NCBI RefSeq assembly: GCF_030272615.1
Contig: NC_081412.1
Span: forward strand, 342,485,870-342,549,869
Direction of reading: 5' to 3'
Length of the DNA: 64,000 nucleotides
Source of the DNA: Cryptomeria japonica
Lineage: Eukaryota; Streptophyta; Pinopsida; Cupressales; Cupressaceae
Of the stretch, positions 34,134 through 47,251 are shown one piece after another. Position 1 is the stretch's first letter. Every line of letters starts with the position of its first letter. The translations under genes were made by a program, and so were the position numbers. The notes below the pieces were generated by a model. The model made no database searches. It saw only the letters and a list, made by a program, of their open reading frames with translations, and was not told where the DNA came from.

Positions 34134-36239
34134 ATGACCACTCCCCATATTTTGAGAAGAAGAAGTCTTCATCAAAAGACTAAGTTGAAGAAGAGACAAC
34201 CTAGTTCTAAGGCGCTTATCAAGAGGAGTAAATTTCTCTATATCAACCGTCAACTCTTTAAATCATATCGCATTTTTTTACGTCATATGTGGTTGTATAT
34301 CCAAGGAAAAACTAACGAATTTGACAAAGAGACTTTGAGAAGTAGGTCTTACGTTCAGAAAGCAACATTCAACCAATGCCTTAATAGGGGAGGAAGGATT
34401 AATCCTGCCTTGTTTCCAAAGTTTCTTATCACTTACAACAAAGTTCGACCTGAGCCACCAACTCCACCAAGAACCCCAATAGAAGAAGAGGAATTCACTA
34501 CTATAGAGATATATTGATTCCCACTGTCACTTGATCTTAGAAAAAACAAAGAGAACGAATCACAACCAGAATCAAGCATGAGTCGTAGAGTGTCAAATCC
34601 TTTTCAAGAATATACAAATATGGGAGAAACAGAGATCACTGAAGAGATTCTCCAAGAATGTCAAGAGAATGCCGCTTTCCAAAAACTTGTAGAAAGGCAT
34701 ATTGAATTAGATAAGCAAAAATATCTCCTCATGCTAACTAGTAAATGAGTCATTATTCTTGAAGATTTTGACATAGAAAATTTAAGGAATACTGATGAAA
34801 GAATATCACGAACAAGAGAAAGGACTCAAACTTACAAAAATCAAGAAGGAGAGGAAATGCATGATCAAGACAACACACACAACCGAGATCACACCCATGA
34901 ACAAGATAACACTCACGAACAAGACAATACTCATGACCATGACAACATTAATGAACGAGGGGAAGCTCACCATCGAAGGACCAATACACCCCTAGCTATT
35001 CTTATGCAACAACTCCAAGAACTTCAATGACAAATGCAGGACATGCAACAAGGGACCACAATAAGATACTCATTGGAGGACATTTGTCCTTATCCTTTTG
35101 ATAGGAGATTAAACATGGTACCTTTTCCCCCAAACTCAGATATACCAAAGTATGAAAAATACGATGGTAAGAGTTATCCCCGTGATCACGTCCGAGAATT
35201 TTGTACTATGAGCTTGGAGTTCACTCACAATGACACATACCTAATGAGACTATTCCCAAGAAGTTTGGGAGGGCAAACAATGGAGTGGTTGTCAAAACTC
35301 ACACCTCCTATCAGATCATTTGATGAGTTGGTGAATACATTCATAACACAATACTCCTATAATATCCAACACGCGATCGCCATGCTTGACGTATGCAATA
35401 CGAAGAAAAAGAAGAATGAAACATTCATGGTGTTTCTACAACGATGGAGGCACATGGTCGCAAGGTACCCACAAGATGTACCTGAAAAGGAAAAGATGGA
35501 AATCTTCATAGACAACTTAAACAATGAAATGAGTTATCATCTCAAACTACAATGTATACCATATTTTGCAAAATTAATAGAGAATGGTATCCAAGTAGAG
35601 GAAGCTTCCATCAAGAAAGGAACCTTGAAGTTCTTTAAGGAAGGTATTAACTCGTCAAACAATAACACCTTTAACAATCAAAACAATAACAACAACTCAG
35701 ACAAGTCCAGATTTTGGACAAGAAATAAAAACATTGTTAATGATGGGGTAATCGATGCCAACAATGTAAAGTCTAAACAACCAGTGTTGACTTTATCAGG
35801 CAACCCACCATCCAATAATGATCAAAGAAGTGCCAATCAAGGCACTAACACTTATCAACACAATACCAACCAAGGATCTTCAATGTCAAACAACAATAAC
35901 AATCACCAAGGCAACAACAACAACAACCCGAGGAACAACACAAATCAAAGAGGCAATGCTAACATTTCCCTGTATCGAAGAATACACACACCATTGGGAC
36001 AAACCTTGGAATCAACATTTCGAGAACTATTGGCAAATAAGATCATCACATTGCCAGCCACAAGCAACTTTGAACCCCCAGTCAAACCACCATGGTGGAA
36101 TGACTCACAATATTATGATTATCATCGAAACAAGGGACATAGAACAAATGATTGTATGAGGTTGAAGAACCTAGTTCAAGATATGATAGACAAGGGAGAC
36201 TTAACAGTCAATGGTCATAAAACCAATGGGAAGCTTTGA
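34134..36239 (+). pseudogene. G2 gag
   Basis: One frame of 701 codons from the ATG at 34134, broken only by three TGA codons (34515, 34746, 35028), each explainable as CGA to TGA. The N-terminal part is basic; a repetitive His/Asp/Asn stretch (THEQDNTHEQDNTHDHDN) lies at about residues 245-275. The retrotransposon gag domain follows from about residue 350 (VPFPPNSDIPKYEKYDGKSY, FCTMSLEFTHNDTYLMRLF, FITQYSYNI). Then an Asn/Gln-rich linker and a C-terminal knuckle-like remnant (YDYHRNKGHRTNDC, first Cys replaced by Tyr). It would form the capsid of the element. Overlaps the protease frame by four bases. Confidence 0.9.
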
Positions 36240-37400
36240 AGAATCCTCTTCCTAATTACGACAAGGGAGGAGCATCAACGTCACACAACAATAAAGGAGC
36301 TCGTATCAATCACATATACGAAAACACCATCAAACACATATCAGCATATGACAATCAAGTGAATATCATAAAAATAAAAGACAAACAAGAACATGCATCG
36401 ATAAATGCGACAACAAGGGCTCATAAATATGTCTTGAAGGGGAACACATCAACAACAACAACTCTCCCCAAGACTCAATACAACTTGGTCGACCAACTAC
36501 GAAAAACATCCGCTCAGATATCAATACTTGAGTTGCTCAAACTCTCACCAAAACACAAAGATATTTTGGAGCAAGCTCTTGTCGAAACAACCGTTCCAAA
36601 TGATCTGGATGTCAATCTTTTCCAAGCCATGGTGGCCCATATGACGGTGCCACATAACATATCCTTTTCTGAACACAATGACATTTCCTTAAGTCATTCG
36701 CATAACACCCCACTATATATCGAGGTATTAGTCTATAAACATTGGGTAAAAAGAGTATTAATAGATGGAGGAGCTGGTCTCAATATATGTACCCTAAAGC
36801 TTATCTGTGCATTGGGCTTCTTCGAGCAAGCTATCAATCCCAAAAGGAAGATCACCATCAAAGCCTATGATGATGTAGAAAGGTCATATAAAGGAATAGT
36901 GGTACTACCCATTTAGGTAGGGCCTATGCAAAGAGACACATTATGCCAAGTCTTGGACATAGACTTGACATACAATATACTATTAGGTCATCCATGGATC
37001 CATGAAATGCAAGCGGTACCTTCCATGTACCATCAATGTCTCAAGTTCCCCTACAATGGTCAAGAAATTTCAATATCTACAGATACTAACCCTTTTCAGT
37101 AGTGGAATGCTATGGGGGAAGCTCAAGATAGCTTGGTTCCTTACAATAGGGAGGCCCAGGCTTCCTCATCATCCAACCATAAAGAAGAACTCATGTCCCT
37201 ATCCATGAACTTCAAGAAAAAGATGAAAATAAAGGACCAAGGCCTGGGAGAATACTCTTTTGAACCCTTGTGTCTATCTAAGTTGCCAACTTCACCAAGG
37301 TCTCATGGACAACCTTCCACATCAAGACATCAGGTTGTACGACCCATCACAAAGTTTGATGGTAAATTTATCCAAATGGGTACACTGGCTGAAGAATGAA
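36236..37400 (+). pseudogene. G2 protease region
   Basis: The frame opens at 36236, shifted relative to gag, and continues past a TAG at 36914 to about 37400. The protease active site reads VLIDGGAGLNICTL, with D-G-G in place of the usual D-S/T-G. The flap/late block (YNILLGHPWIHEMQAVPS) is typical of Tat-type gypsy proteases. Further stops are present. Role: cleaving the polyprotein. Confidence 0.85.
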
Positions 37401-39050
37401 GAATCAGAAGATAAAGACATCTTTAGTTGGCTATACAAGGATGAGGAAGAAATCAGAGCTGCTACTCTAGAAGTAGCCGTACCAACAGAACAATATGGAA
37501 ATGGGTTCCAGATCATATAGTGCATGGGGTACAAAGGAAAAGGTCCTATTGGCAAGCGTCAAGAAGGAATCATAGAACCCATACAACCCCATTCACAATT
37601 TGCAAAAGACAAAACAAGACTTGGTTATGGCCAACATGTTCCACCTGTGCAAAAATGAGATCACCATAAAAAACCTCAATGGAAAGAAAAAAAAAACATA
37701 ACGAAGACCCATGGCAAGAAGCACTACACCAAGTAGCAGAAAAGACAAGGCATGAGTAAAAACATGAAGAAAATGAGAGGCGACAAGAAGAACTCGCTAT
37801 CCAAAGGGAGACAGTTTCTTTTAAGAAAATATATCATGTACAAGAACTTGATCAAACCAAGTCTGAGCCATGACTTGAGGAAAATTCTACTCAAAGAAGA
37901 GAAACTGTGTATGAACAAATTCAAATAATACAAGAAAGCACCGATCCCGAATCAGAACAAACTACCAAACTTGTGTCAATTATCAGTGATCTTTTTTCAC
38001 CATACAACATACCTGTTAGATTCAGTGAAGCCACCTGGGATAGCGATTCTGAAACAGATTCCAATGAGTATGAGTGGGACTCCTATTCTGATGTTACTGA
38101 AGATATTGAGGTGGATACAATCCATGCATACATAATTGTTTCTCATGAGGGACAAGGCTCAAGATCTTGATCGTTTGAATTTGGACCATAACATATTTAT
38201 GAGGCTAGTAAAAACGAGCAGCGACAATACAAACAAGGCAATATTGATGAGAGTACCATCAAAAACCTCAAGAATATCATAGACATCACCGACATCCCAA
38301 ACAACTATGACAATTTCTCCATAATGACACTCACAACAACTGATCTTGACCTGCCAAATGACTCCCTACCGCTCATATATCCCGACCTCATAGATTAGGA
38401 AGAACCCGAACATCATGATATACCAATATTCCCAAACAATGAGGCCATTGTCCAATACCTGTGCTCAGTCAACCCATAAACATGCTCCACCAGTGAACCA
38501 CATAACGATATCTGCAATCGAGGGAGTGCCAAGTCTCTCAGTCACAAAAGCAAAATTAAAAATGGATCTAATGGTGAAAACCATTTAATGACAGTGTTAG
38601 ATTGCAAAAGCAAAAAAGTAAAAAATAAAAGATGTATCTGAAGGTGAAAAAATTTTTGAGGCACCTGAAGATGAGAGACTTGACACTCTTCCAGAACATT
38701 ACCAGGAGAGGTCACCAATCTTGATTGAGCCAACTCAATCAATAAATATCGACACTGAAGCAACAACCAAAACCATACATCTGACATAATCACTCATAGA
38801 AAAAGAAAAAAACACATTTTGTCAAATTCTTCAAGGAGAAGTAAATCAATTTTGCTTGCTCTTATGTTGACATACCAGGGGTAGATCCGAATCTAATCAT
38901 GCATCACTTGTCCATTGCTCTTGGAGCTAAACCTGTCAAACAAAAATTAAGGAAGATGAATCCACATGTAGCATTATTAGTCAAAGGAGAATTGAAGAAG
39001 TTATTAGATGTTAGATTCATCTGACCTATAGACTATGCCGAATGGATCTC
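37380..39050 (+). pseudogene. G2 protease-RT linker and RT start
   Basis: Several short frames. GYKGKGPIGKRQEGI (about 37530-37570) is a linker motif of these gypsy elements. An acidic stretch (DSDSETDSNEYEWDS, about 38040-38085) follows. RT fingers begin near 38900 in broken frames (HHLSIALGAKPVKQKLRKM, VKGELKKLLDVRFI, YAEWIS). The code stops at 39050, where copia B is inserted after atctc. Confidence 0.8.
39046..39050. repeat. Target-site duplication of copia B (left)
   Basis: atctc, matching 56149-56153. Confidence 0.92.
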
Positions 39051-39414
39051 TGTTAGATTAATCGAGTCTTTACTTGATTAAATAAAACAAAATTTAATTA
39101 ATTAAGTTCCCCTTTATCTCTTTTTACACTTAAGCTAACATTAGGTGCATAATAATTAATTCTTTTATTAATTATTATGTGCAAGCCTAGGGTTTTCCCT
39201 TTTAGGGTTTCTTGACCTATTAGAGGTTGAATTATTTTCTTTGTATCATTATTCTATTACACATTTTTGTGAATACAGAGCTCTCACATTCTTGAGCATT
39301 TTTCCTGTGTTTATTATTTTTCTCTGTTGTTTCCTTGCTTCTCCTTGTAACAAGTTTATTCAGCTTACAGAGATCATTTGGGCTCCTATGGTGTTGTATT
39401 TCTCAACTCTCACA
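39051..39414 (+). repeat. Copia B 5' LTR
   Basis: 364 bp, TGTTAGATTAATC...CAACTCTCACA. Confidence 0.93.
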
Positions 39415-39426
39415 TGGTATCAAAGC
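39415..39426 (+). promoter_or_regulatory. Copia B primer-binding site
   Basis: TGGTATCAAAGC directly after the LTR; the initiator-Met type site with one change from TGGTATCAGAGC. Confidence 0.9.
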
Positions 39427-39799
39427 TTCAAATCTACAACTACCTGTTCTTGTTTTGAGTGTTTTGCATTGGAACCAGATTTGGGGTTTTTCAGAAGCTT
39501 TTTTGTGCACCTAGGTATAGGCCTTTTTTTTAGCACTTTGGACCTAAACTAACCTCACCATCATGCTTAGAAGGCCCAAAAACCCCTATGGTCATATAAA
39601 ATATGACCACTTTCAACATCTGAGCCTCTGGGGGTATTTTTTTTGTTCTATACCAGGCCATACGACCCTGACACATAGTTTGAGAATTTAAAAAAAAAAT
39701 TCATCTTTTAAAAAAATAAAAAAAATAAAAGAAAACATCTTTTAAAAAAATTGGCAAAGTTTTTTTAAGAAAAATAAAAAAATCAAAAACCTTGGGTTT

Positions 39800-40000
39800 C
39801 CCAAGGTACACCGGCCCTGTCAGTCTAGCCCACCGCCGACCCTGACAGTCCGACCGTTGCCGGCTTCCCCCTAGCCACCACTGTGCCACCCACCCGCCAT
39901 CGCAACCCCGCCGCCGCCTCGATCCACTGCTCCGCCATCGGAGTGCCACCCAAGGGCCACCTCTGCCCGACCCTGCCACCAGATAGCCTCCCTCTTGCCT
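39800..40000. other. GC-rich island in copia B leader
   Basis: About 200 bp rich in ccgcc, gccacc and ccgacc, between A-rich runs, in an otherwise AT-rich region. Plus frames are proline/alanine-rich and minus frames glycine/arginine-rich; neither looks like a real protein. The leader just after it repeats a phrase (40028-40080 and 40200-40245: actccgttttttgaaaatga and a variant). Confidence 0.75.
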
Positions 40001-40530
40001 TTTTAGGGGGGGTTGGTTTTTTCCTCATATCTTGAGCATACGGAGTCGGTTTTTTTGAAAACAAATAGGAGTTAGAAAGATGGTTCCGAGCCGGACCTCA
40101 TGGTGTTGGAATTTTTTTTCAAATTTTCTGTTTGACTGTAGTTTTTTCCAGTCAAAGTGGGGTCTCTTTTCTACACTTCTGGGGCTGTAGAATGGGCAAA
40201 CAGACTCCGTTTTTTGAAAATGAATAGGCGTTGGAAAGCTCTCAGCATTCTCTATTCAGATATGTGATCTTGTTTCTCAGGTATTTCATCAGGTACATGA
40301 GATTTAAGTTTGAAGTTTTTTTGCTTATGCACTACTTCCTTCTCACCAGTATGTACTAGGGTTTGAGTTTATCTTTTGTGGGGGTGTGTTTTTTCTCGCT
40401 TTTTGTCATTTATATAAAAAATATAGAACACCAAAACTCTCAAAACAAACAAACCCTTCTGCATCTTCTGTCTATTCTAAAAGATCACATAATAAACAAA
40501 ACACACAAGCAGGTACAGGTGCAGAGTTTC

Positions 40531-42260
40531 ATGGCAGATTCTTGAGTTGAGTTGTTGACATCACACAACTATCACAGCTGGAAGCCTTGCATCATGAGTC
40601 TTCTTAGGGCATGAGGGTTGTGGTCTTGTTTGGATGAGGTTCAACCTCTGTTGCAGTGTCCTTTTGAGGTTCTTCAACATGGAAACAAGATGGATGAGGC
40701 CATGGGTTTGCTCTCATTACATGTTTCTGACAATCTTTTGTTTCACCTTGATGCTTTGCTCACTCCTTGAGCTAAGTGGTTGAAGTTTGAGACTCTCTTT
40801 GGGAGAGTTAATGAGATCCAGGCATTACAGATTGAGGCAAATTTGGTTTCCTTGTTACCTGATTCCTTTCCCACCATTGAGGATTTTTTGAACAAATTCA
40901 AGACTACCAGATCTGTTCTCCAGGGGTGTGGAAAGATCAAGACAGACCCAGAGTGCATTCACTTGATCCTTTCGAAGCTTCGGGGTCCTTTTCAATTTTT
41001 TGCCTTTGCTTTCTACTCCACCATGGATGGCTTGGGTGCTCATTTTACCATGCGTACCTTTGTTGTGTTTTGTGAGCGTTTGTCTCTTGACCAGTCTCAC
41101 CTTTCTCAGTTGGACATGCTTTCTGGGTCTAAGAACAAAGCATTGGTTGCTCAATCCTCTTAGGAGAAGAAAAAACATAAACCAAAGCCAAAGAAGAATT
41201 CTGCAGGCTGTGAGCATTCCTCCAAGACACCTCCCAAGTCTTATTCTAAACCACCATTTCCTCTGAAATAAGGGAAATCTTCACAGTCTGGTGAGTCTTC
41301 CTCCAAGACTAAGAAGAAATCAGGAGATACTTGCAGTTTTTGTGGCAAGGAAGGACACCCAGTTTCTAGGTGTTGGAAATGATTAAAGGCTTTAGAGGAA
41401 GCCATGCAGTAACATCACATCTCCTCACTTCAGGTGTCTTCTCCTTCCACAGGGAAAGGTCATGCTCTCATTGCTCAAGCTTCAACCTATGGGTCCACTT
41501 GGATTTTAGATTCTGGCACTTCTCACCATATGAATCACACTCAACAGTTGGTTACTTCTCTTGCCTCTTGTGGTACTTCACAAATTGCACTGGGTGACTC
41601 TGTTCAGCTTTTAGTCTTGGGTTCAGGTTCTGTCTCTTTGGATGGGGGTACTCTACAGGATATTTTGGTTGTTCCTGACATCTCGACGAACCTCCTGTCC
41701 ATTTATCAGATTTGCCATTCTGGCTCTGGTAAGACAGTTGAGTTCTCACCACATGATGTGGTTATTCGGGACCTCCATGACTCTTATTTGGTTGTGGCTA
41801 CTAGGAGTGTTGATACTACATCTCATCTTTATAGATTTGATGGATTTGAGCCCTCTATGGGTGCAGGTTCCTCTCTTATAGCACATGCAGATTCAATGAG
41901 TAAGCTTTGGCATGAACGCTTGGTCCATGTCATTTACAGATATCTTCAGCAGATGAGTACACAGACACTTGTTCTTTGGCTCCCACAGATTTCCTGCATT
42001 GATGGTGTTTGTCATGGTTGTGTGCTTAGCAAGCATCAAAGGGATCCATTTCTGAAGGGAAGAGCCCCTCGTGCTTTGGTACCTTTGGAGTTGATTCACA
42101 ATGACCTCATGTCATTCCCTACTCCTTTTTTTGGGGCCAAGTATGTACTCACATTTATTGATGACTTCTCCAAATGCACATGGGTGTACTTTCTTAAGTA
42201 CAAGTTTGATGTCTTTGATTCATTTTTAATCTTCAAGACATTTGTAGAGAAGCTTGGTTC
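40531..42260 (+). pseudogene. Copia B gag-protease-integrase start
   Basis: From ATG 40531 a single frame continues to about 42260 with at least seven stops. Gag: FETLFGRVNEIQALQIE, FLNKFKTTRSVLQGCG. Zinc knuckle: CSFCGKEGHPVSRCW (about 41330). Protease: WILDSGTSHHMNHT with intact D-S-G (about 41500). GAG-pre-integrase: LWHERLVHVIYRYL. Integrase: FIDDFSKCTWVYFLKY. A frameshift near 42260-42300 then moves integrase into another frame. Confidence 0.92.
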
Positions 42261-43430
42261 ACAACATCAATTTACAGCATCAGTTTATTGTTCCCTACAC
42301 CTCTCAGCAGAATGGTGTCGCTGAGAGAAAGAACATAACTTTACGGGAGATGGCGAATTGTATGATTCAGTCCAGGTCCATGGATTTGTCTTTTTGGGCT
42401 GAGACAGTCAATTGTGGCAACTACATTCAGAATCAGATGCCTCACAAGGTGATTCAACATATGAATCCTGAGGAGGCTTTGTCTCATGACAAGTCTGATG
42501 TTTCTTTTTTCCGAGTATTTTCTAGTAAGGCATGGGCATTTATTCCTGACGCTCAAAGGAAAGTAATAGAGTGCAAGAGCCAACCCCTCATTTTTGTTGG
42601 CTACTGTGAGGATGTTAAGGCATATAGGTTGTTTGATCCTGATTCCAGAGAGGTCCTGTTTCGATGGGATGTTCAGTTTGATGAGCGCCTTCCCATAGTG
42701 GATACCCTGTCTCCAGTGTCTACTCCTCTCACTACTCCTCCCACTGCATCTCTTCAAGATTATTTTGAGGATGATTCTGATGATGTTGCTAATGATCCAC
42801 CATCCTAACCTCCACCTACTCCACCTCAGATGCCCAAGTGGGCTCGCTTTACTGTTGAGGTAGCAGGATCTATGGCCGGTGATCCTTCAGATACTCGTCG
42901 CACCCGTTCTCATAATGTGGGTTGTATTCTTTTGAGTCATGCCATTTTAGATGATCCTCAGAAGTTTTCAAAGGCAACAGGACACCCTGAGTGGGATTGT
43001 GCTATGAAGGAGGAGTATTCTTATTTGATGAGGAATAATACTTGGGATCTCTGTCCTCTTCCTAAGGGCAGAAAGATGGTTTGGTACCACTGGTTGTATC
43101 ACACTAAGTATGCTGCTGATGGTTCGATTGATAAGTACAAAGCATGTCTTGTTGCGAATGGTTTCTCATAGGTTGAGGGTATTGATTACTCCAAGACATT
43201 TGCACTTGTCGCCAAGATGAACTCTATTCGCTTTGTACTATCCCTTGTAGCTTCTAGGGGATGACCCATTTTTCAAATGGATGTGAAGAGTGCTTTCTTG
43301 CATGGAGACCTACATGAGGAAATCTATATGGAGCAGCCTCAGGGATTTGTGTAGGATAGTTCTTTGGTTTGTAGACTTCGACGTTCATCGTATGGTCTCA
43401 AACAGGCCCCTTGAGCTTGGTATGAGAAGA
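42254..43430 (+). pseudogene. Copia B integrase end and reverse transcriptase, first part
   Basis: Integrase C-terminus (QQNGVAERKNITLREMANC, PLIFVGYCEDVKAYR) to a TAA at 42806, then RT in the same frame: MKEEYSYLMRNNTWDL, QMDVKSAFLHGDLHEE, SYGLKQAP, AWYEKM. In-frame stops at several sites. Cut at 43430 by copia C; RT resumes at 50118. Confidence 0.93.
43426..43430. repeat. Target-site duplication of copia C (left)
   Basis: gaaga, matching 50113-50117. Confidence 0.93.
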
Positions 43431-44490
43431 TGTTAGGTCCCGGAGACAACTGAGAGGGGGGGGGGGTGAATTAGTTGTCAAATAAATTCAAACCAAAAAC
43501 TAATTAACCAACTTGATACTTAATACCGGTGAACCAGTTAAATATGTCGGTAGATAGTGTTAACAGTAAATTACTATACCGGTAAGGATTAATGCATGAA
43601 ACATAAACATAAAGTCATCCACAACACATAACACCAATATTTGTATGTGGAAACCTTGTAAGGGGAAAAACCACGATGGGAAACCTTACCCACAATCAGA
43701 TGATACTACTGTAGATAGTAAGTGTACATAGATGGGGTCTACACATGCAGAAAGGCCAATAGCCTAGAGCTCACTGCTCAAACACAAAATGGGAGTCACA
43801 CTGACTACAGTTGGATGGTTAAATCCAATAAGAATGTACTGCACAAAATAGCATCTTCATATGCTGGATTCAGTACCGGTGTAATGCTGGTATGCTTCTA
43901 CAAAAACCTAGCTTCACCTTCAAATGATGTCTTCATGTATACCTCTGCTTAATCTCGCATATACCTTCACTCAATTCTTTTTCGCATTTTTTCACTTGAT
44001 CTTACAAATAAGATCTTACATTTATACCATACCCTAAGACCAATTTTAGTAGGTCGGCTCTACAAGATATTACAATAAAAACATTTTACATACAATATAA
44101 TATCCGATGCAATAATCGATTAAATATGTCGGCTTAATGCATTTACATCAATAATAAATCATCTCCATATCGTGCCATGCTGATCTGGAAAAGATAAACC
44201 TGCCGGTGTAACCCTAGATAACCCTGGACCTATTTGCCGGTAAAAGAAAATATGCAAATATGAATATACCAATGATTAATTCTTCAAAACAAAGTATCCA
44301 CACGATGTCTTCGACATTATCAAGTGTCTTCCATATCATTCTAGGTACCGGTGAACATTATATCCTGCCGATGAACCATATACCAGTAACTGTGCAATAG
44401 TTGCTTGCTGGTGAATGTTGCTGGATCTCCAAAGTGCTTGTTTTTAGTAGGTGTTGACATCAATGACAAAACCATACCAAAATACCAACA
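43431..44490 (-). repeat. Copia C 3' LTR
   Basis: Plus-strand TGTTAGGTCCC...ATACCAACA; includes an 11-G run near 43454 (12 G in the other LTR). ORFs across it are not genes. Confidence 0.95.
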
Positions 44491-44503
44491 ATCTCCCCCT
44501 TTG
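44491..44503 (-). promoter_or_regulatory. Copia C polypurine tract
   Basis: caaagggggagat on the minus strand directly before the 3' LTR. Confidence 0.8.
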
Positions 44504-44836
44504 GCATTGATGGCAACAAAAGATGGAAAAACCATCAAAGTGCCAAAACAGAAATGCCAAATACCAAAAACCAACAATCTCCCTTAGACAACAATTTCTC
44601 CCCCTTGGAGCAACATGTGTTTATCCGAAGATTTATTTTCAATACAAATTTCTCCTAAAAAAGATAATGTGTTTTTCCATAGATATCTCTCCCCCTTTGA
44701 CATCAAATGCCAAAGTTACAAAAATCAAGTTCATACAAAATACCAACTACTCCCCCTGAGAAGTAGCTTCCTCATCAAAGACCGGAGTAAAAGATTTGTC
44801 TTTCAATTCTGTCGGTTGATGACAATCATCAACTGT

Positions 44837-45400
44837 CTAAGTCTCTATCGGTGGTGGTATGAATCCAAGCTGATCTCTAAGATATTCAGAAGTCTCCTTA
44901 GGCAAAGGTTTTGTGAAAATATTTGCAAGCTGTTCTTTAGTATTCACATAAACCAGTTTTATCTCTTTTTCTTCAACTTTTTCCCTTAGAAAATTAAGTT
45001 TGATAGAAACATGTTTTGTTTTAGAATGTAATACCGGATTCTTAGATATATCAATTGCTGCAGTATTATCACAATATATAGTAATGGGTTCTTTGCATTT
45101 TACCTTTATGTCTTTCAACATTTGTTTTTAGCCATAGTACCTATGTACAGTTAGTTGCTGCTGCAACATATTTTGATTCCGCTGTTGATAAAGATGTACA
45201 ACTCTATTTCTTACTCAACCAAGAGACTAATCTTTTTCCAAGAAAGAATGATCCTCTAGTGGTTCTTTTTCTATCATCCACATCTCCTGCCCAATTTGCA
45301 TTTGTGTATGCACATAGATCAAAATTTTCATCTCTAGGATACCATAATCCAAGATTTGCTGTGCCTTGTAAGTATCGAAAATCCTTTTTACAGCTGATTC
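44837..45400 (-). pseudogene. Copia C RNase H
   Basis: The last open part, 45121-44837, has IYCDNTAAIDISKNP, HSKTKHVSIKLNFLRE and the tail EQLANIFTKPLPK. Between about 45390 and 45130 the RNase H sense lies in a neighbouring frame, so small indels flank this patch, and two stops are visible. Confidence 0.88.
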
Positions 45401-47251
45401 ATGATTTTCCCTAGGTTTACTTTGAAATCTAGAAACAATACATACTGCATTCATAATATCAAGCCTGGTTTGTGTCAAATACAGTAGACCTCCTATCATA
45501 GATTTATATCTAGTTGGATTAACAGGTGTAGATTCATCCCTTTGAGATAATTTTTCATTTGTAGTCATAGGTGTGCTTACTGGTTTAGAGTTCTCCTTCC
45601 CAAATTTCCTTAGTAATTCTTTCAAGTACTTGGATTGACTCAAAAATATACCTTTATCAGTCTGTGAAATCTGTAATCCTAAAAAGAATTTTATTTCTCC
45701 AATCATAGACATTTCAAATTCTTGCTGCATTTTAATAGAAAATTCTTTACATAATCCATCTTCTCCTCCAAAGATTATATCATCAACAAATACTTCAATA
45801 ATCAAGATGTCATCATTAGTTATTTTGTAATATAAATTGCTATCTGCATTTCCTTTAGTAAAACCAATCTTTAAAAGATACTTATCCAACCTTGCATACC
45901 AAGCTCTTGGGGATTGTTTTAATCCATACAGAGCTTTTCTTAACCTGCAAACCATATCATTGTCATCTGTTAAAGAAAATCCATCAGGTTGTTCAATATA
46001 TACTTCTTCTTCAAGATCTCCATTAAAAAATGCACATTTAATATCCATTTGATAAACTTTGTAGTCCTTGTGAGCTGCAAAAGCCAAGAATAATCTGACT
46101 GCCTCAATTCTGGCTACCGGTGCAAAGGTTTCATTGTAGTCAACTCCTTCTTTCTGAGAATATCCCTTACACACTAGTCTTGCTTTGTTTCTGACAACCT
46201 TACCATCTTCATTAAGTTTGTTTCTAAATACCCATTTGGTTCCAATTACATTTTTATCTTTAGGTCGGGGAACTAATGTCCAAGTATTATTTTTCTCAAT
46301 TTGTCCTAATTCTTCTTCCATAGCTTTAATCCAAAATTTATCTTCACATGCCTCATTGATAGCTGATGGTTCAATTTGAGAAATAAGACATACCTCTTCA
46401 TTTGCCAATCTTCCTCTTGTCATAACACCTTTAAATTTGTTTCCAATTATCTGATCTTCAGAATGATTCAATCTTACATACCGGGGTGTCTTAGTTTGCT
46501 GTTGTTCTTCAATTACTGTGGAATCCTCTGATGATACCAGAGTAAATGGATCTTCATTCTGTACTAGTGGATTCAGTGTAGGTTCATTTGTCACAAATTC
46601 TGTTGCCGGTTCAGAGTCTATATACCTTGAAGTTCCTCTGAATTGTTCATCAATCTTTACATTTGTACTCTCAACAATTTTCTGCAATCTCTTATTAAAA
46701 CATCTATATGCCTTGCTCTTAGATGAATAACCAACAAATATTCCTTCATCACTTCTAGGATCAAATTTGCCAATATACTCATCTCTTCTAATATAACATT
46801 TACTTCCAAAAATTCTAAAATACTTAAGAGTACGAGTATTACCAAACCATAGTTCATGAGGGGTCTTACCGGTTTCACCTTTGATGTGAACTTTGTTGAA
46901 TGTATAGACAATAGTGCTAACTGCCTCTCTCCAATACACATGTGGTAGATTTTCTTCTGATAACATACTTCTTGCTGCATCCAAGATAGTTCTATTTTTC
47001 CTTTCAACAACTCCATTCTGCTGTGGTGTCCGAGGTGCTGATAACTGTCTTCTGATTCCATTCACTTCACAAAATGTATTAAAGTCCTTAGATGTGAATT
47101 CTCCTCCTTGATTTGATCTTAAACATTTGATTTTCTTACCGGTTTCATTTTCAACCATTGCTTTGAATAGTTTGAACTTTCCAAGTGCTTCTGATTTTTC
47201 TCTGAGAAAAGTAACCCAACACATTCTAGAATAATCATCAATAATTAGCAT
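45227..47251 (-). pseudogene. Copia C integrase and reverse transcriptase
   Basis: 674 open codons. Integrase: [27 protein letters not shown] (the second catalytic Asp reads Asn), [13 protein letters not shown], then [76 protein letters not shown] and catalytic FVDDIIFGG, then [10 protein letters not shown]. The frame equals that of gag upstream (48991) with only stops between. The VDDIIFG form is common in Tork/SIRE-type copia lineages (family knowledge). The Asp-to-Asn change, GAT to AAT, is another G/A-type decay. Confidence 0.95.

Noticed and set aside
39701-40064. Gly/Arg/Trp-rich minus-strand ORFs
   Set aside because: By-product of the GC-rich island in the copia B leader; no domain and on the wrong strand for the element.
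43722-43952. ORF of 76 aa also present at 49340-49570
   Set aside because: Both copies are in the LTRs of copia C; the duplication is explained by the LTR pair, not by a gene.
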